A stretch of 33,675 bases of DNA from Pseudomonadota bacterium (lineage in GTDB: Bacteria; Desulfobacterota; Desulfobacteria; Desulfobacterales; RPRI01): positions 1 through 33,675 of the forward strand of contig JAHJRK010000566.1 of NCBI GenBank assembly GCA_018830925.1, read 5' to 3'. Position 1 is the first letter of the stretch, and the number at the start of each line of letters is the position of its first letter. Shown here one piece after another: positions 7,584-15,059 of this stretch. The position numbers and the translations under genes are program-made. Under the pieces are notes generated by a model. The model saw nothing but the letters and a program-made list of their open reading frames with translations, was not told the origin of the DNA and did no database searches.

Positions 7584-8362
7584 ATATTCGGGGCATGCTC
7601 CTAAAGTTCCACTGGCTCCTCAGTTCCCAATTCGGCATAGATCTTAGAAAAATGTTTCGTTCTTTGCGGGGCATACCACGATATGTGCGGGATTTGTTCC
7701 GTTTCGGTTCCAACTATACAGGGCGCCTTGAATTGCTGCCCTGTCTGCATGACTGGTATGAAGAAGGCGGAACGACCAAAAACGAATATTTCTGGCAGGA
7801 TTTGCTGGTCGCCAGAATGATCTTTGAGGCGCAACCTGAAAAACATGTGGATATAGGATCTCGTGTGGATGGTTTTGTTGCCCATGTGGCCAGTTTCCGT
7901 GAGATTGAGGTTTTCGATATTCGTCCAATAGCCACCGGCATCCCAGGCGTGATTTTCAAGCAGGCTGATCTGATGAATCCTGCTGCAGCCCTCACAGATT
8001 ACTGTGATTCGCTTTCATGTCTTCATGCACTTGAGCATTTTGGCCTTGGCCGTTATGGCGATCCAATTGACTCGAAAGGCTATGAATCGGGTATTCGTAA
8101 CATGGCGCGTTTTCTTTGCCCCGGGGGGACACTTTATCTTTCCGTGCCCGTGGGCTTTGAGCGCGTGGAATTCAATGCACAACACGTGTTTAATCCGAAC
8201 ACCATTGTTAATGTTGCTGAGAACAATCAGCTTCTACTGCGCGCATTTGCATTCTTTTCCGCTGATAGCGGTTTGGTCGAGACGGATGCAGCATTTGAAA
8301 CCCTTGTTGCAGTGGGTAAAAAACGATATGGGCTCGGTATTTTTACATTTATAAAGAAGTAG
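7580..8362 (+). CDS. DUF268-family protein, putative methyltransferase-like
   Basis: The preferred start is ATG 7580, which overlaps the previous stop as ATGA (260 residues). An upstream ATG at 7559 in the same frame would lie inside the FkbM gene. The sequence matches the DUF268 family seen in sugar clusters: YFWQDLLVARMIFEAQPEKHVDIGSR near 72-97, an SCLHALEHFGLGRYGDPID core, then CPGGTLYLSVPVG and AQHVFNP. The order of a GxR loop, the DSLSCLHALEH segment and PGGTLYLSVP resembles a class I methyltransferase, but motif I is poor (DIGSR). The function is unproven; O-antigen modification is likely from context. Confidence 0.75.
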   Translation: MNIRGMLLKFHWLLSSQFGIDLRKMFRSLRGIPRYVRDLFRFGSNYTGRLELLPCLHDWYEEGGTTKNEYFWQDLLVARMIFEAQPEKHVDIGSRVDGFVAHVASFREIEVFDIRPIATGIPGVIFKQADLMNPAAALTDYCDSLSCLHALEHFGLGRYGDPIDSKGYESGIRNMARFLCPGGTLYLSVPVGFERVEFNAQHVFNPNTIVNVAENNQLLLRAFAFFSADSGLVETDAAFETLVAVGKKRYGLGIFTFIKK

Positions 8363-8385
8363 CAATATGATGCAGGCGTTAAAAA

Positions 8386-9099
8386 ATGTTTTATACAAAC
8401 ACAAATGACAGTAATCGCGCGGTATGGCTATCTTCCAAGCTTAACCGAATTCCATCAGGACTCCGCATTCTTGATGCAGGTGCGGGTGAGCTTCGAAACA
8501 AGCCGCTTTGTGCTCACCTAAATTATGTTTCTCAAGATTTCGGCCAGTATGACGGAGGAGGCGATGGTAAAGGTCTGCAAACAGGAAAGTGGGATACCAG
8601 CCAGATCGATTTGGTCTGTGATATTACTGCTATCCCAGAACCGGATGCCTCTTTCGATGTAATCCTGTGCAGCGAAGTGCTGGAGCATGTCCCCGAACCC
8701 ACCCATGTCCTGGACGAATTTGTGCGCCTGCTCAAGCCCGGTGGCAAATTGATCCTGACTGCACCTTTTGCCTCATTTGTACACATGGCGCCGTACCACT
8801 ATTGCAGCGGTTTTTCGCGCTACTGGTATGAGCATCATCTTGTGCCACGTGGCTTCGAGATTATGGAACTCACCGCCAACGGTGACTGGTTCGCTTATAT
8901 CGAGCAGGAACTTATGCGCCTCGGCAGCATGGAGCGCCAGCGCGGCAACTGGTCTTGGTTGCTCGCCTACGCTTACAGCATGTTGGGTGTGCTTTATTTC
9001 AAACTGCGCGGCAACAAACAGGCAGAAGATCTTGCTTGCTTTGGTTGGCATTGTGTTGCGGTGAAAACTTCAGGCAACTTAAGACTGAAAAACAAATGA
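8386..9099 (+). CDS. Class I SAM-dependent methyltransferase (Methyltransf_11 type)
   Basis: The 237-residue protein shows motif I as LRILDAGAGE (about 26-35), motif II region FDVILCSEVLEHVPEP and motif III LLKPGGKLILTAPFAS. The C-terminal part (about residues 180-230) is probably a substrate-binding or membrane-facing extension, with a hydrophobic LLAYAYSMLGVLYFKL stretch. It is more GC-rich than the genes around it. Its stop overlaps the start of a 31-codon ORF as ATGA. The likely role is methylation of a sugar or lipid-linked intermediate; the exact substrate is unknown. Confidence 0.85.
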   Translation: MFYTNTNDSNRAVWLSSKLNRIPSGLRILDAGAGELRNKPLCAHLNYVSQDFGQYDGGGDGKGLQTGKWDTSQIDLVCDITAIPEPDASFDVILCSEVLEHVPEPTHVLDEFVRLLKPGGKLILTAPFASFVHMAPYHYCSGFSRYWYEHHLVPRGFEIMELTANGDWFAYIEQELMRLGSMERQRGNWSWLLAYAYSMLGVLYFKLRGNKQAEDLACFGWHCVAVKTSGNLRLKNK

Positions 9100-9191
9100 T
9101 CCAGCTTTTTGCGAATCTTCTGATACGATATAACTCTGACCGTTTGCTCTTAGATACTTCCGCTTACCAACAATACTGGTTTAATAATTGA
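9096..9191 (+). CDS. 31-residue ORF coupled on both sides
   Basis: The ATG at 9096 overlaps the methyltransferase stop (ATGA), and its TGA (9189-9191) overlaps the ATG of the next membrane protein by one base (TGATG). This double coupling is what real genes in this operon show. The peptide begins MIQLFANLLIRYNSD and ends QQYWFNN; it has no recognisable domain. It may be a genuine small protein, a coupling device that lets ribosomes reach the polymerase start, or the stump of a deleted gene. Confidence 0.4.
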   Translation: MIQLFANLLIRYNSDRLLLDTSAYQQYWFNN

Positions 9192-10669
9192 TGATATCCC
9201 TCTACTCAATCTTATTCTTGCCGCTAGGCATGTTTGCTGTCGTTCTATTTCACGAAAGCATTTACATACCGATATGGATGTCAGTTTTTATCTTTATAGG
9301 GGTTTCTATATTTTTGCTGCAGAAGCTAAGAAGAAAGCGGCTCGGGGTTATGATATTGCTGTTATGGCTGGTTTACGCCATTCCATTCATCCACATTGTG
9401 CCATATTTGTGGTTTGACTTTGATTGTGACAACCCATTGATCTTATGGGGGCTGGCTGTTAATCCTTATATGCTGGATGAGCAAATAATTAAACTGACGG
9501 CCATGATAGGCGCAGTGGGAGGAATAGGATTTGCACTTGGTGTCTCGCTCAATAACAAGAGGATTGATAGAGATACAGGTCTTATTTCTAAGGAATATCC
9601 GAAACAAGCTAGAGTGCTCTCCACACCCATATGGATTATTTGGGTTACCGGAGGAGTTGCTTTATCTTGGCTAGCAGCACCACAGGAAACGCTCTTCACT
9701 GCGGTCTACACTACCTCTGCCAGTATAATTGAAAATGCCAATTTCAGCAGCGCGTGGATGATTTCTTACGTGCTGCTGGCTTTTGCCTTGAGCGATGCAA
9801 TTTTAGATCGGAATCTTGTAAGAAAAGCATTCAAACAACAGGCAATTTTTTGGACGATCGCTTTTGTTGTGTTGTTCTTTCAACTTCTGCGGGGTGACCG
9901 GGAGTCAGTGCCTTTTGTATTCGGGGCTCTTCTTGTTTACTTTTATTGGGCAGCGCCTATCACCCAGAAGCATCGATTGAAGTTACCGTGGGTGAAAATT
10001 GCGATTGGTGGTTTATTATTGGTTGTTGTATCAATGCTTCTGGGTGCAGCACGACACGCACTGATCGACGCGGAGAACATCGGTAGTATTATATTGCTGT
10101 TTGGCGAATTAGCTCAGTCAGAACAAATCGGTATTTCCAACCTGCTTTATGGGACTTGGTCCGCTGCGCTGCTAACACCGCTTTCGGTGGCGGGCGATCA
10201 TATCAATGGGCTTTTATCGCTCAATCTCGGCCAAGACTATTTGAATTTGTTACTATCTATCCCGCCGGGGTTTATTGCTGATGCAGTCGGATACACACGG
10301 TCTTTGGATTCATTTACGGGACCATCCTGGGGAATGCGCTATGGTATTGGCGGTACACACGCTATTGTTGTGCCTTTTTTGAACTTTCGAATGATCGGCG
10401 TATTTCTGATTCCCGCTTTATGGGCTTACCTTTTTACAAGTTATGAAAAAGTAGCATTGAAGCGATTGAGTGTCATCAATCTTTCATTCCTATGCACTGT
10501 TGCCATGGCTTCGCCGCATTGGTTGTGGTATGGGGAGAAAGCTGGAGTTAATGCGTTGATAATTTGGTTTTTGTTGGCTTTCTTTTATCGAGTCTGCAAG
10601 GTGCCATTCCACCAATCGAAAGTGCGTCGCACTCTGTCACCCGCCTTGCACGCAGTTAACCATACTTGA
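9191..10669 (+). CDS. Multi-pass membrane protein, probable Wzy-type polysaccharide polymerase
   Basis: The protein has about 492 residues with 10-12 predicted helices and a large hydrophilic loop around 330-400 (GDHINGLLSLNLGQDYLNLLLSIPPG, then GPSWGMRYGIGGTHAIVVPFLNF). That pattern of many helices and one long periplasmic loop late in the protein is typical of Wzy/O-antigen polymerases and oligosaccharide repeat-unit polymerases. I chose ATG 9191 because it overlaps the preceding small ORF stop; a TTG at 9188 is also in frame. It lies between methyltransferase and glycosyltransferase genes. The family assignment is by topology and context, since Wzy proteins share little sequence. Confidence 0.65.
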   Translation: MISLYSILFLPLGMFAVVLFHESIYIPIWMSVFIFIGVSIFLLQKLRRKRLGVMILLLWLVYAIPFIHIVPYLWFDFDCDNPLILWGLAVNPYMLDEQIIKLTAMIGAVGGIGFALGVSLNNKRIDRDTGLISKEYPKQARVLSTPIWIIWVTGGVALSWLAAPQETLFTAVYTTSASIIENANFSSAWMISYVLLAFALSDAILDRNLVRKAFKQQAIFWTIAFVVLFFQLLRGDRESVPFVFGALLVYFYWAAPITQKHRLKLPWVKIAIGGLLLVVVSMLLGAARHALIDAENIGSIILLFGELAQSEQIGISNLLYGTWSAALLTPLSVAGDHINGLLSLNLGQDYLNLLLSIPPGFIADAVGYTRSLDSFTGPSWGMRYGIGGTHAIVVPFLNFRMIGVFLIPALWAYLFTSYEKVALKRLSVINLSFLCTVAMASPHWLWYGEKAGVNALIIWFLLAFFYRVCKVPFHQSKVRRTLSPALHAVNHT

Positions 10670-10672
10670 AAA

Positions 10673-11569
10673 ATGTCTATTGTGATAACTCCCTCCAAAA
10701 TCATTTCCCGCATCCTCGGAGGCATCGGCAACCAACTCTTCTGCTATGCGGCGGCACGACGACTGGAGCTGGTTAACAATGTGGAACTGGTTATTGATGA
10801 TGCCACTGGCTTTGCGCGGGATCGGCAGTTTAGCCGGAGATATGCGCTGGATCATTTTCACATTCCTTGTCGAAAGGCAACGCCTGCTGAGCGATTGGAA
10901 CCTTTCGAGCGTTATCGTCGTGGTTTTATGAAATGGTCGTCACGCCGGCGACCTTTTGAAAAGCGAAAATATGTAGAGCAGGAAGGGATCGATTTCGATA
11001 AGAGGCTGCTTGCTTTAAAGGTAAATGGTGTTATCTATTTGGATGGTTTGTGGCAAAGCGAGCAATATTTCAAAGATGTGCAGGAGGTTATTCGTGAAGA
11101 GTTGCGGATAGTCCCGCCGACGGATGAACTGAATCAGCGAATAGCAGAAGAGATTTGTAATAGCAACGCCGTAGCATTGCATGTGCGTTGGTTTAATGCA
11201 CCGGGCAGTATGGTATCACATAATTTATCAGTTGACTATTATCATCGCGCTATTGCTCTAATGGAGGAGAACATTGATTCGCCTCGCTATTTCCTGTTTT
11301 CTGATGCACCGGATGCAGCCCGTGTCTTACTATCTTTACCGGAGAGCAAAGTGGTGTTTGTCTCCCATAATCAGGGTGACGCATATGTCGATCTATGGCC
11401 GATGTCCCAGTGTAAACACTTCATTACTGCCAATAGTACGTTTAGTTGGTGGGGGGCTTGGCTTGGGAACGAGCAGAATAAAACCGTTTTGACTCCTGAT
11501 CTGCAATTAGGAGGAATCACTGCATGGGGTTTCGATGGGCTGATACCTGGTGAGTGGGTGAAAGTTTGA
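10673..11569 (+). CDS. GT11-family glycosyltransferase (alpha-1,2-fucosyltransferase-like), copy A
   Basis: The 298-residue protein has the GT11 layout: N-terminal GGIGNQLFCYAAARRLE (16-32), DGLWQSEQYF near 124-133, and C-terminal FITANSTFSWWGAWLG. GT11 enzymes move fucose from GDP-Fuc onto a 2-OH. The catalytic-site signature, normally HxRRGDY, reads HVRWFN here (170-175), so the second Arg and the GD are replaced. It is about 60% identical by eye to the protein at 14052-14951, which shares the same change. It starts 3 bases after the upstream stop. Donor and acceptor may therefore differ from classic fucosyltransferases. Confidence 0.82.
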   Translation: MSIVITPSKIISRILGGIGNQLFCYAAARRLELVNNVELVIDDATGFARDRQFSRRYALDHFHIPCRKATPAERLEPFERYRRGFMKWSSRRRPFEKRKYVEQEGIDFDKRLLALKVNGVIYLDGLWQSEQYFKDVQEVIREELRIVPPTDELNQRIAEEICNSNAVALHVRWFNAPGSMVSHNLSVDYYHRAIALMEENIDSPRYFLFSDAPDAARVLLSLPESKVVFVSHNQGDAYVDLWPMSQCKHFITANSTFSWWGAWLGNEQNKTVLTPDLQLGGITAWGFDGLIPGEWVKV

Positions 11570-11640
11570 TGTTACTTTTTGCGCCCAGTTATCGGCATAT
11601 ACGGTATGGCAAAGCGTATCGTGAACATCGTTTGAAATAA
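11569..11640 (+). other. 23-codon ORF overlapping the GT11 stop
   Basis: An ATG at 11569 shares one base with the GT11 stop (TGATG) and opens a 23-residue frame (MLLFAPSYRHIRYGKA...) ending in TAA at 11638-11640. It is too short to identify. It may be a gene stump or chance; the coupling-type overlap is the only argument for it. Confidence 0.2.
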
Positions 11641-11677
11641 AATACGTCCCAAGAAAAAGTATACGGGTCGAACATTA

Positions 11678-13114
11678 TTGCGAGATAACCAGCAGAAACG
11701 CACCGAAAGATTACAAGATATAGCCACTATCATACTCACGTTGATTGCTTGGCTGTGGTCATGTCATATCCTAAAATCTACGAGCCACTACTACATAATC
11801 TCAGTGGTTACTGGAGCAGCTTTTTTGGCCATCATTTCATTTGCGATGAATCTGTGCGCGCCTGAACTTCCGGAAAAAATTAAATGGATACTTATCGGAT
11901 TATTAGCGATGAAAATGATTGGATCGGTGGCGTATTTTGAACATTTTTTTATTATTCGCGAAAGCGGTAATGTAACCATTACAGCATACGGAGATAGTTT
12001 TCTACACCATCGAGCCGCTGTTGAGTTTCTGGAAAGCTGGGCAAAAAATGGAACCGATCTGGGGCTAAATCCGGACAACCAAGCAAGTTATGAGCCAAGC
12101 CTTGTAACTAGTTTGGGATATTCTGGCCTCCTGGCACTGATTTATTTTGTCGCTGGTATCGTGCCGGAGGTTGGAATAGTTGTTAATGCTTTCCTATCAT
12201 TTATTTTTTGTCTTTTGAGTTATAAGCTCTTTATCATCGCTGGTTTATCAACCCGCACCGCTCTTGTTGGGTTGGTAATATTGTTTTTTTGTCCTGGATT
12301 GTGGCTTTGGAGCGCACTTCTATACAAAGATTCTCTATTATTTACAATTGTGGCCGCCTGTACATTGGCCGCCATTAAATTGATTGATAAATATAGTTGG
12401 AGAAGCTTATTACTCGTCATCGTCTTGTTAGTTTTATTGCTCACTTTAAGATTTTCTTTTGTCATTCCTCTTTTAGCCCTGCTTTTATTTGGCTCATTTT
12501 ATTTAAGTCAAACCACTTTTAAGAAAAGTTTGTTTGTTTCGCTGGCGGGCGGTGGAGTTTTGATTGCTCTCCTAATAATACAAGTAAACTTTAATTTGAT
12601 GAACACCACTGTATCCATAATGGATACAGTAAAAACGGTCATAGACCTGAAACCAGCCGGGGGAAATTTCATGACTAATGGAATTGGCAGCATTTCTCCC
12701 AATATCTCAAACTTTTGGTACACGTTACCAGCGAGAGCAGTTTATATTCTAATGATCCCCATGCCCTGGTTTGGGGGTAATTCGGGAGTTGAACGTTTTG
12801 ATTACATAGTTAGTCACCTTGATGCTGTCTATGACATCACCTTGTTTATGGCGCTGCTCATCACGCTTTTTCAGAGAAAATATATTGAATCTATTAAAAT
12901 TCAGAACACTCTGCTGGTTATCGGGTTAATGTATTTTATAATTCCACTGTTCTTCTTTTCCCCAGGCAGGCGGTATATGACTATTGCCATGCCATTTTTA
13001 CTCGTTTATACACTACCCTTTTTGATACAAAAGAAAAATGCAATTACAAGTTTGATAATGGCGGCTATTTTTATATCCATAGTGCAAATCACCTATTACG
13101 CTATATACTCATGA
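11678..13114 (+). CDS. Multi-pass membrane protein, GT-C-like or second polymerase candidate
   Basis: The 478-residue protein has about 11 hydrophobic helices. The first extracytoplasmic loop carries AYGDSFLHHRAAVEFLESW (about 107-125), an acidic-plus-histidine segment of the kind found in GT-C (PMT/ArnT-like) glycosyltransferases. WSALLYKDSLLF near 209-220 recalls the same superfamily. TTG 11678 is the first usable start: the frame opens only at 11636 and no ATG precedes TM1. The stop overlaps an ATG at 13111 (ATGA). It could add a sugar from an undecaprenyl-phosphate donor on the periplasmic side or act as Wzy; the sequence does not decide. Confidence 0.6.
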   Translation: MRDNQQKRTERLQDIATIILTLIAWLWSCHILKSTSHYYIISVVTGAAFLAIISFAMNLCAPELPEKIKWILIGLLAMKMIGSVAYFEHFFIIRESGNVTITAYGDSFLHHRAAVEFLESWAKNGTDLGLNPDNQASYEPSLVTSLGYSGLLALIYFVAGIVPEVGIVVNAFLSFIFCLLSYKLFIIAGLSTRTALVGLVILFFCPGLWLWSALLYKDSLLFTIVAACTLAAIKLIDKYSWRSLLLVIVLLVLLLTLRFSFVIPLLALLLFGSFYLSQTTFKKSLFVSLAGGGVLIALLIIQVNFNLMNTTVSIMDTVKTVIDLKPAGGNFMTNGIGSISPNISNFWYTLPARAVYILMIPMPWFGGNSGVERFDYIVSHLDAVYDITLFMALLITLFQRKYIESIKIQNTLLVIGLMYFIIPLFFFSPGRRYMTIAMPFLLVYTLPFLIQKKNAITSLIMAAIFISIVQITYYAIYS

Positions 13115-13201
13115 AAAAAAAGTTTGAAGATTATTGTTGTCGGAAACTATCACTCCGAACTGCACGAAGAGAACCGGTTCAGAAAGGGGAAATGTGAAGA
13201 G

Positions 13202-14068
13202 ATGAGGATGGAGGATATAAAGGCGCAAATGCTGAGATTATTACCGCATAATAATTTTTTTTATCGTATTTGCAAACGCTATATTGATCTTTATAACAGC
13301 GAGAACAATTGCAATATTCTCACCAACGGTGAATTGCGCCTGATGCGCTCAGTTTTGCCGCATTGTAAGACGGTGTTTGATGTGGGCGCAAATGTTGGCG
13401 ATTGGACCGCATTGGCCTTTGAAATTAAACCGGATTTGCAAATTCACTGTTTTGAACCCAGCGAGGCAACTTTTCGACATTTAGTAGCGCGCAATTTCGA
13501 CGCTGAAGTTACGTATAATAATTGCGGACTGGGCTCATCCACAGGAGAGGCGACCTTATATGTGTATCGTGATGGTTCTGGTGAAAACTCACTTTATAAG
13601 CGCCGGGGATTAGAAGACGGTTGGGGACTTGACCCCCAGACGCAAACTGAAACTGTAGTCCTTCAGGCTCTAGACGAATATTGTAAGAATGAAAATGTGC
13701 ATCATATTGACTTCCTCAAGGTGGATGTAGAGGGGCATGAATTGGAGGTGTTCAAGGGCGCGTTGGGGATGATAGCTCAAGGTAAGATCAAGCGTATCCA
13801 GTTTGAATACGGCGGCTGCAATATTGACGCAAGGGTTTTACTCAAAGATATATTCGATTTTTTTGCGCCATACGGCTACGTTTTTTACAAGGTCTTTCCA
13901 TGTGAACTGAGGCATGTGACGCGCTACGACCAACGATTGGAAAATTTTCAGTATCAGAATTGGGTAATAATGGCACCGGATATTAACGATAAAAAAGGGC
14001 TTCCCCCGAAAACTGCATTGGGATCAAAATTTTTGCGAAACACGACTTGTTATGATGCCACCCCATAA
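13202..14068 (+). CDS. FkbM-family SAM-dependent methyltransferase, second copy
   Basis: Motif I is TVFDVGANVGDWTALA, followed by LQIHCFEPSEATF and FLKVDVEGHELEVFKGA, the FkbM signature. This start gives 288 residues. The frame is open upstream to TTG 13124, adding 26 residues (MKIIVVGNYHSELHEENRF...) unlike an FkbM N terminus. ATG 13111 overlaps the previous stop as ATGA but is one base out of frame, separated by an A8 run (13114-13121). A one-base slip there would join it to this frame. The C terminus (FLRNTTCYDATP) overlaps the next gene by 17 bases. The likely role is sugar O-methylation. It is not closely similar to the FkbM at 6723. Confidence 0.8.
   Translation: MRMEDIKAQMLRLLPHNNFFYRICKRYIDLYNSENNCNILTNGELRLMRSVLPHCKTVFDVGANVGDWTALAFEIKPDLQIHCFEPSEATFRHLVARNFDAEVTYNNCGLGSSTGEATLYVYRDGSGENSLYKRRGLEDGWGLDPQTQTETVVLQALDEYCKNENVHHIDFLKVDVEGHELEVFKGALGMIAQGKIKRIQFEYGGCNIDARVLLKDIFDFFAPYGYVFYKVFPCELRHVTRYDQRLENFQYQNWVIMAPDINDKKGLPPKTALGSKFLRNTTCYDATP
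14045..14060 (+). repeat. 16-base direct repeat, left flank of GT11 copy B
   Basis: ACTTGTTATGATGCCA matches 15030-15045 at 15 of 16 positions. It spans the end of the FkbM gene and the start of GT11 copy B. The two copies bracket that gene. Confidence 0.5.
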
Positions 14069-14951
14069 AATCATTGTCCGCATCAAAGGCGGTCTCGGGA
14101 ACCAACTATTCTGCTACGCTGCTGCAAGGCGCCTGTCGTTGGTGAACGACGCTGAATTGGTAATCGATGACGTCACCGGCTTTATTAGAGATCGTCTCTA
14201 TTGCCGGCGGTATATGCTGGATTGCTTCAACATACCGGCCCGCAAGGCGACGAAGTCGGAGCGGTTGGAACCCTTCGAGCGCTATAGGCGTGGTGTGATG
14301 AAATGGTTATCCCGCAGCAAGCCGTTCGCGGAAAAACGTTATTTGGAGCAGGATGGGCTGGATTTCGATGGGCGGCTTCTGGAGTTGAAGGTTAAGGGGC
14401 CGCTTTACATAGATGGACTGTGGCAAAGCGATGGCTATTTCAAGGATGTGGAGCAGACCATACGCGAGGACCTGCGGATCATCCCACCCACGGATGGGTT
14501 GAACCAGCGCATGGCCGAGAAGATTCGCAGCAGCAATGCCGTGGCCTTGCATGTGCGCTGGTTTGACGCTACCGAAAGTGAAACATCATTCCACAATGTG
14601 TCTGGAGCCTATTATCAGCGCGCGATTGCGGAAATTCAGCGGTACGTCAAAAAGCCACATTACTTCCTTTTTTCTGACGACCCTGCAGCAGCTAAGCGTC
14701 TACTGGATATCACGGATGAACGTGTGGCTTACGTGGATCATAATCGTGGTGATGAGAACGGCTGCTCCGATCTTTGGCTTATGACCCAATGCAGGCACTT
14801 TATAACTGCCAACAGCACCTTCAGTTGGTGGGGGGCATGGCTAGGGGGAGGCAACAACAGCATTATCATAGCACCGAATATCAAATTACGCGGCGGTATT
14901 ACCTCATGGGGATTTAACGGTCAGATACCTGAAAGGTGGATACGTATCTGA
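14052..14951 (+). CDS. GT11-family glycosyltransferase, copy B
   Basis: The 299-residue paralogue of 10673-11569 has the same architecture: GGLGNQLFCYAAARRLS (13-29), RLEPFERYRRG, DGLWQSDGYF and FITANSTFSWWGAWLG. The signature HxRRGDY is again altered, to HVRWFD (167-172), so the change predates the duplication and is probably functional. Copy B overlaps the FkbM gene by 17 bases and is flanked by 16-base direct repeats. Two related enzymes suggest two similar linkages in one repeat unit, or two donors. Classic GDP-fucose use is known for the family but not certain here. Confidence 0.82.
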   Translation: MMPPHKIIVRIKGGLGNQLFCYAAARRLSLVNDAELVIDDVTGFIRDRLYCRRYMLDCFNIPARKATKSERLEPFERYRRGVMKWLSRSKPFAEKRYLEQDGLDFDGRLLELKVKGPLYIDGLWQSDGYFKDVEQTIREDLRIIPPTDGLNQRMAEKIRSSNAVALHVRWFDATESETSFHNVSGAYYQRAIAEIQRYVKKPHYFLFSDDPAAAKRLLDITDERVAYVDHNRGDENGCSDLWLMTQCRHFITANSTFSWWGAWLGGGNNSIIIAPNIKLRGGITSWGFNGQIPERWIRI

Positions 14952-15029
14952 TAACTGAATGAGGTGCGGAAATAGTATAATGGCAATAATATGTCAGACC
15001 CTCAACCTACTCGAAACGGAAGAGAACCA

Positions 15030-15045
15030 ACTTGTTACGATGCCA
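15030..15045 (+). repeat. 16-base direct repeat, right flank of GT11 copy B
   Basis: ACTTGTTACGATGCCA. In the frame of the next gene it encodes PTCYDAI, echoing TTCYDAT at the end of the FkbM protein. It lies just upstream of the real start of the next glycosyltransferase. Confidence 0.5.
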
Positions 15046-15059
15046 TCAAGGAGTATATA

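Noticed and set aside
8955..9191. 78-codon + frame overlapping the methyltransferase end
   Set aside because: The first part is an out-of-frame shadow of the methyltransferase; only the coupled part from 9096 is kept.
14991..15059. Longer start for the CgeB-like glycosyltransferase
   Set aside because: The extra 23 residues echo the end of the FkbM protein, and the ATG at 15060 has a strong AAGGAG at the right distance.
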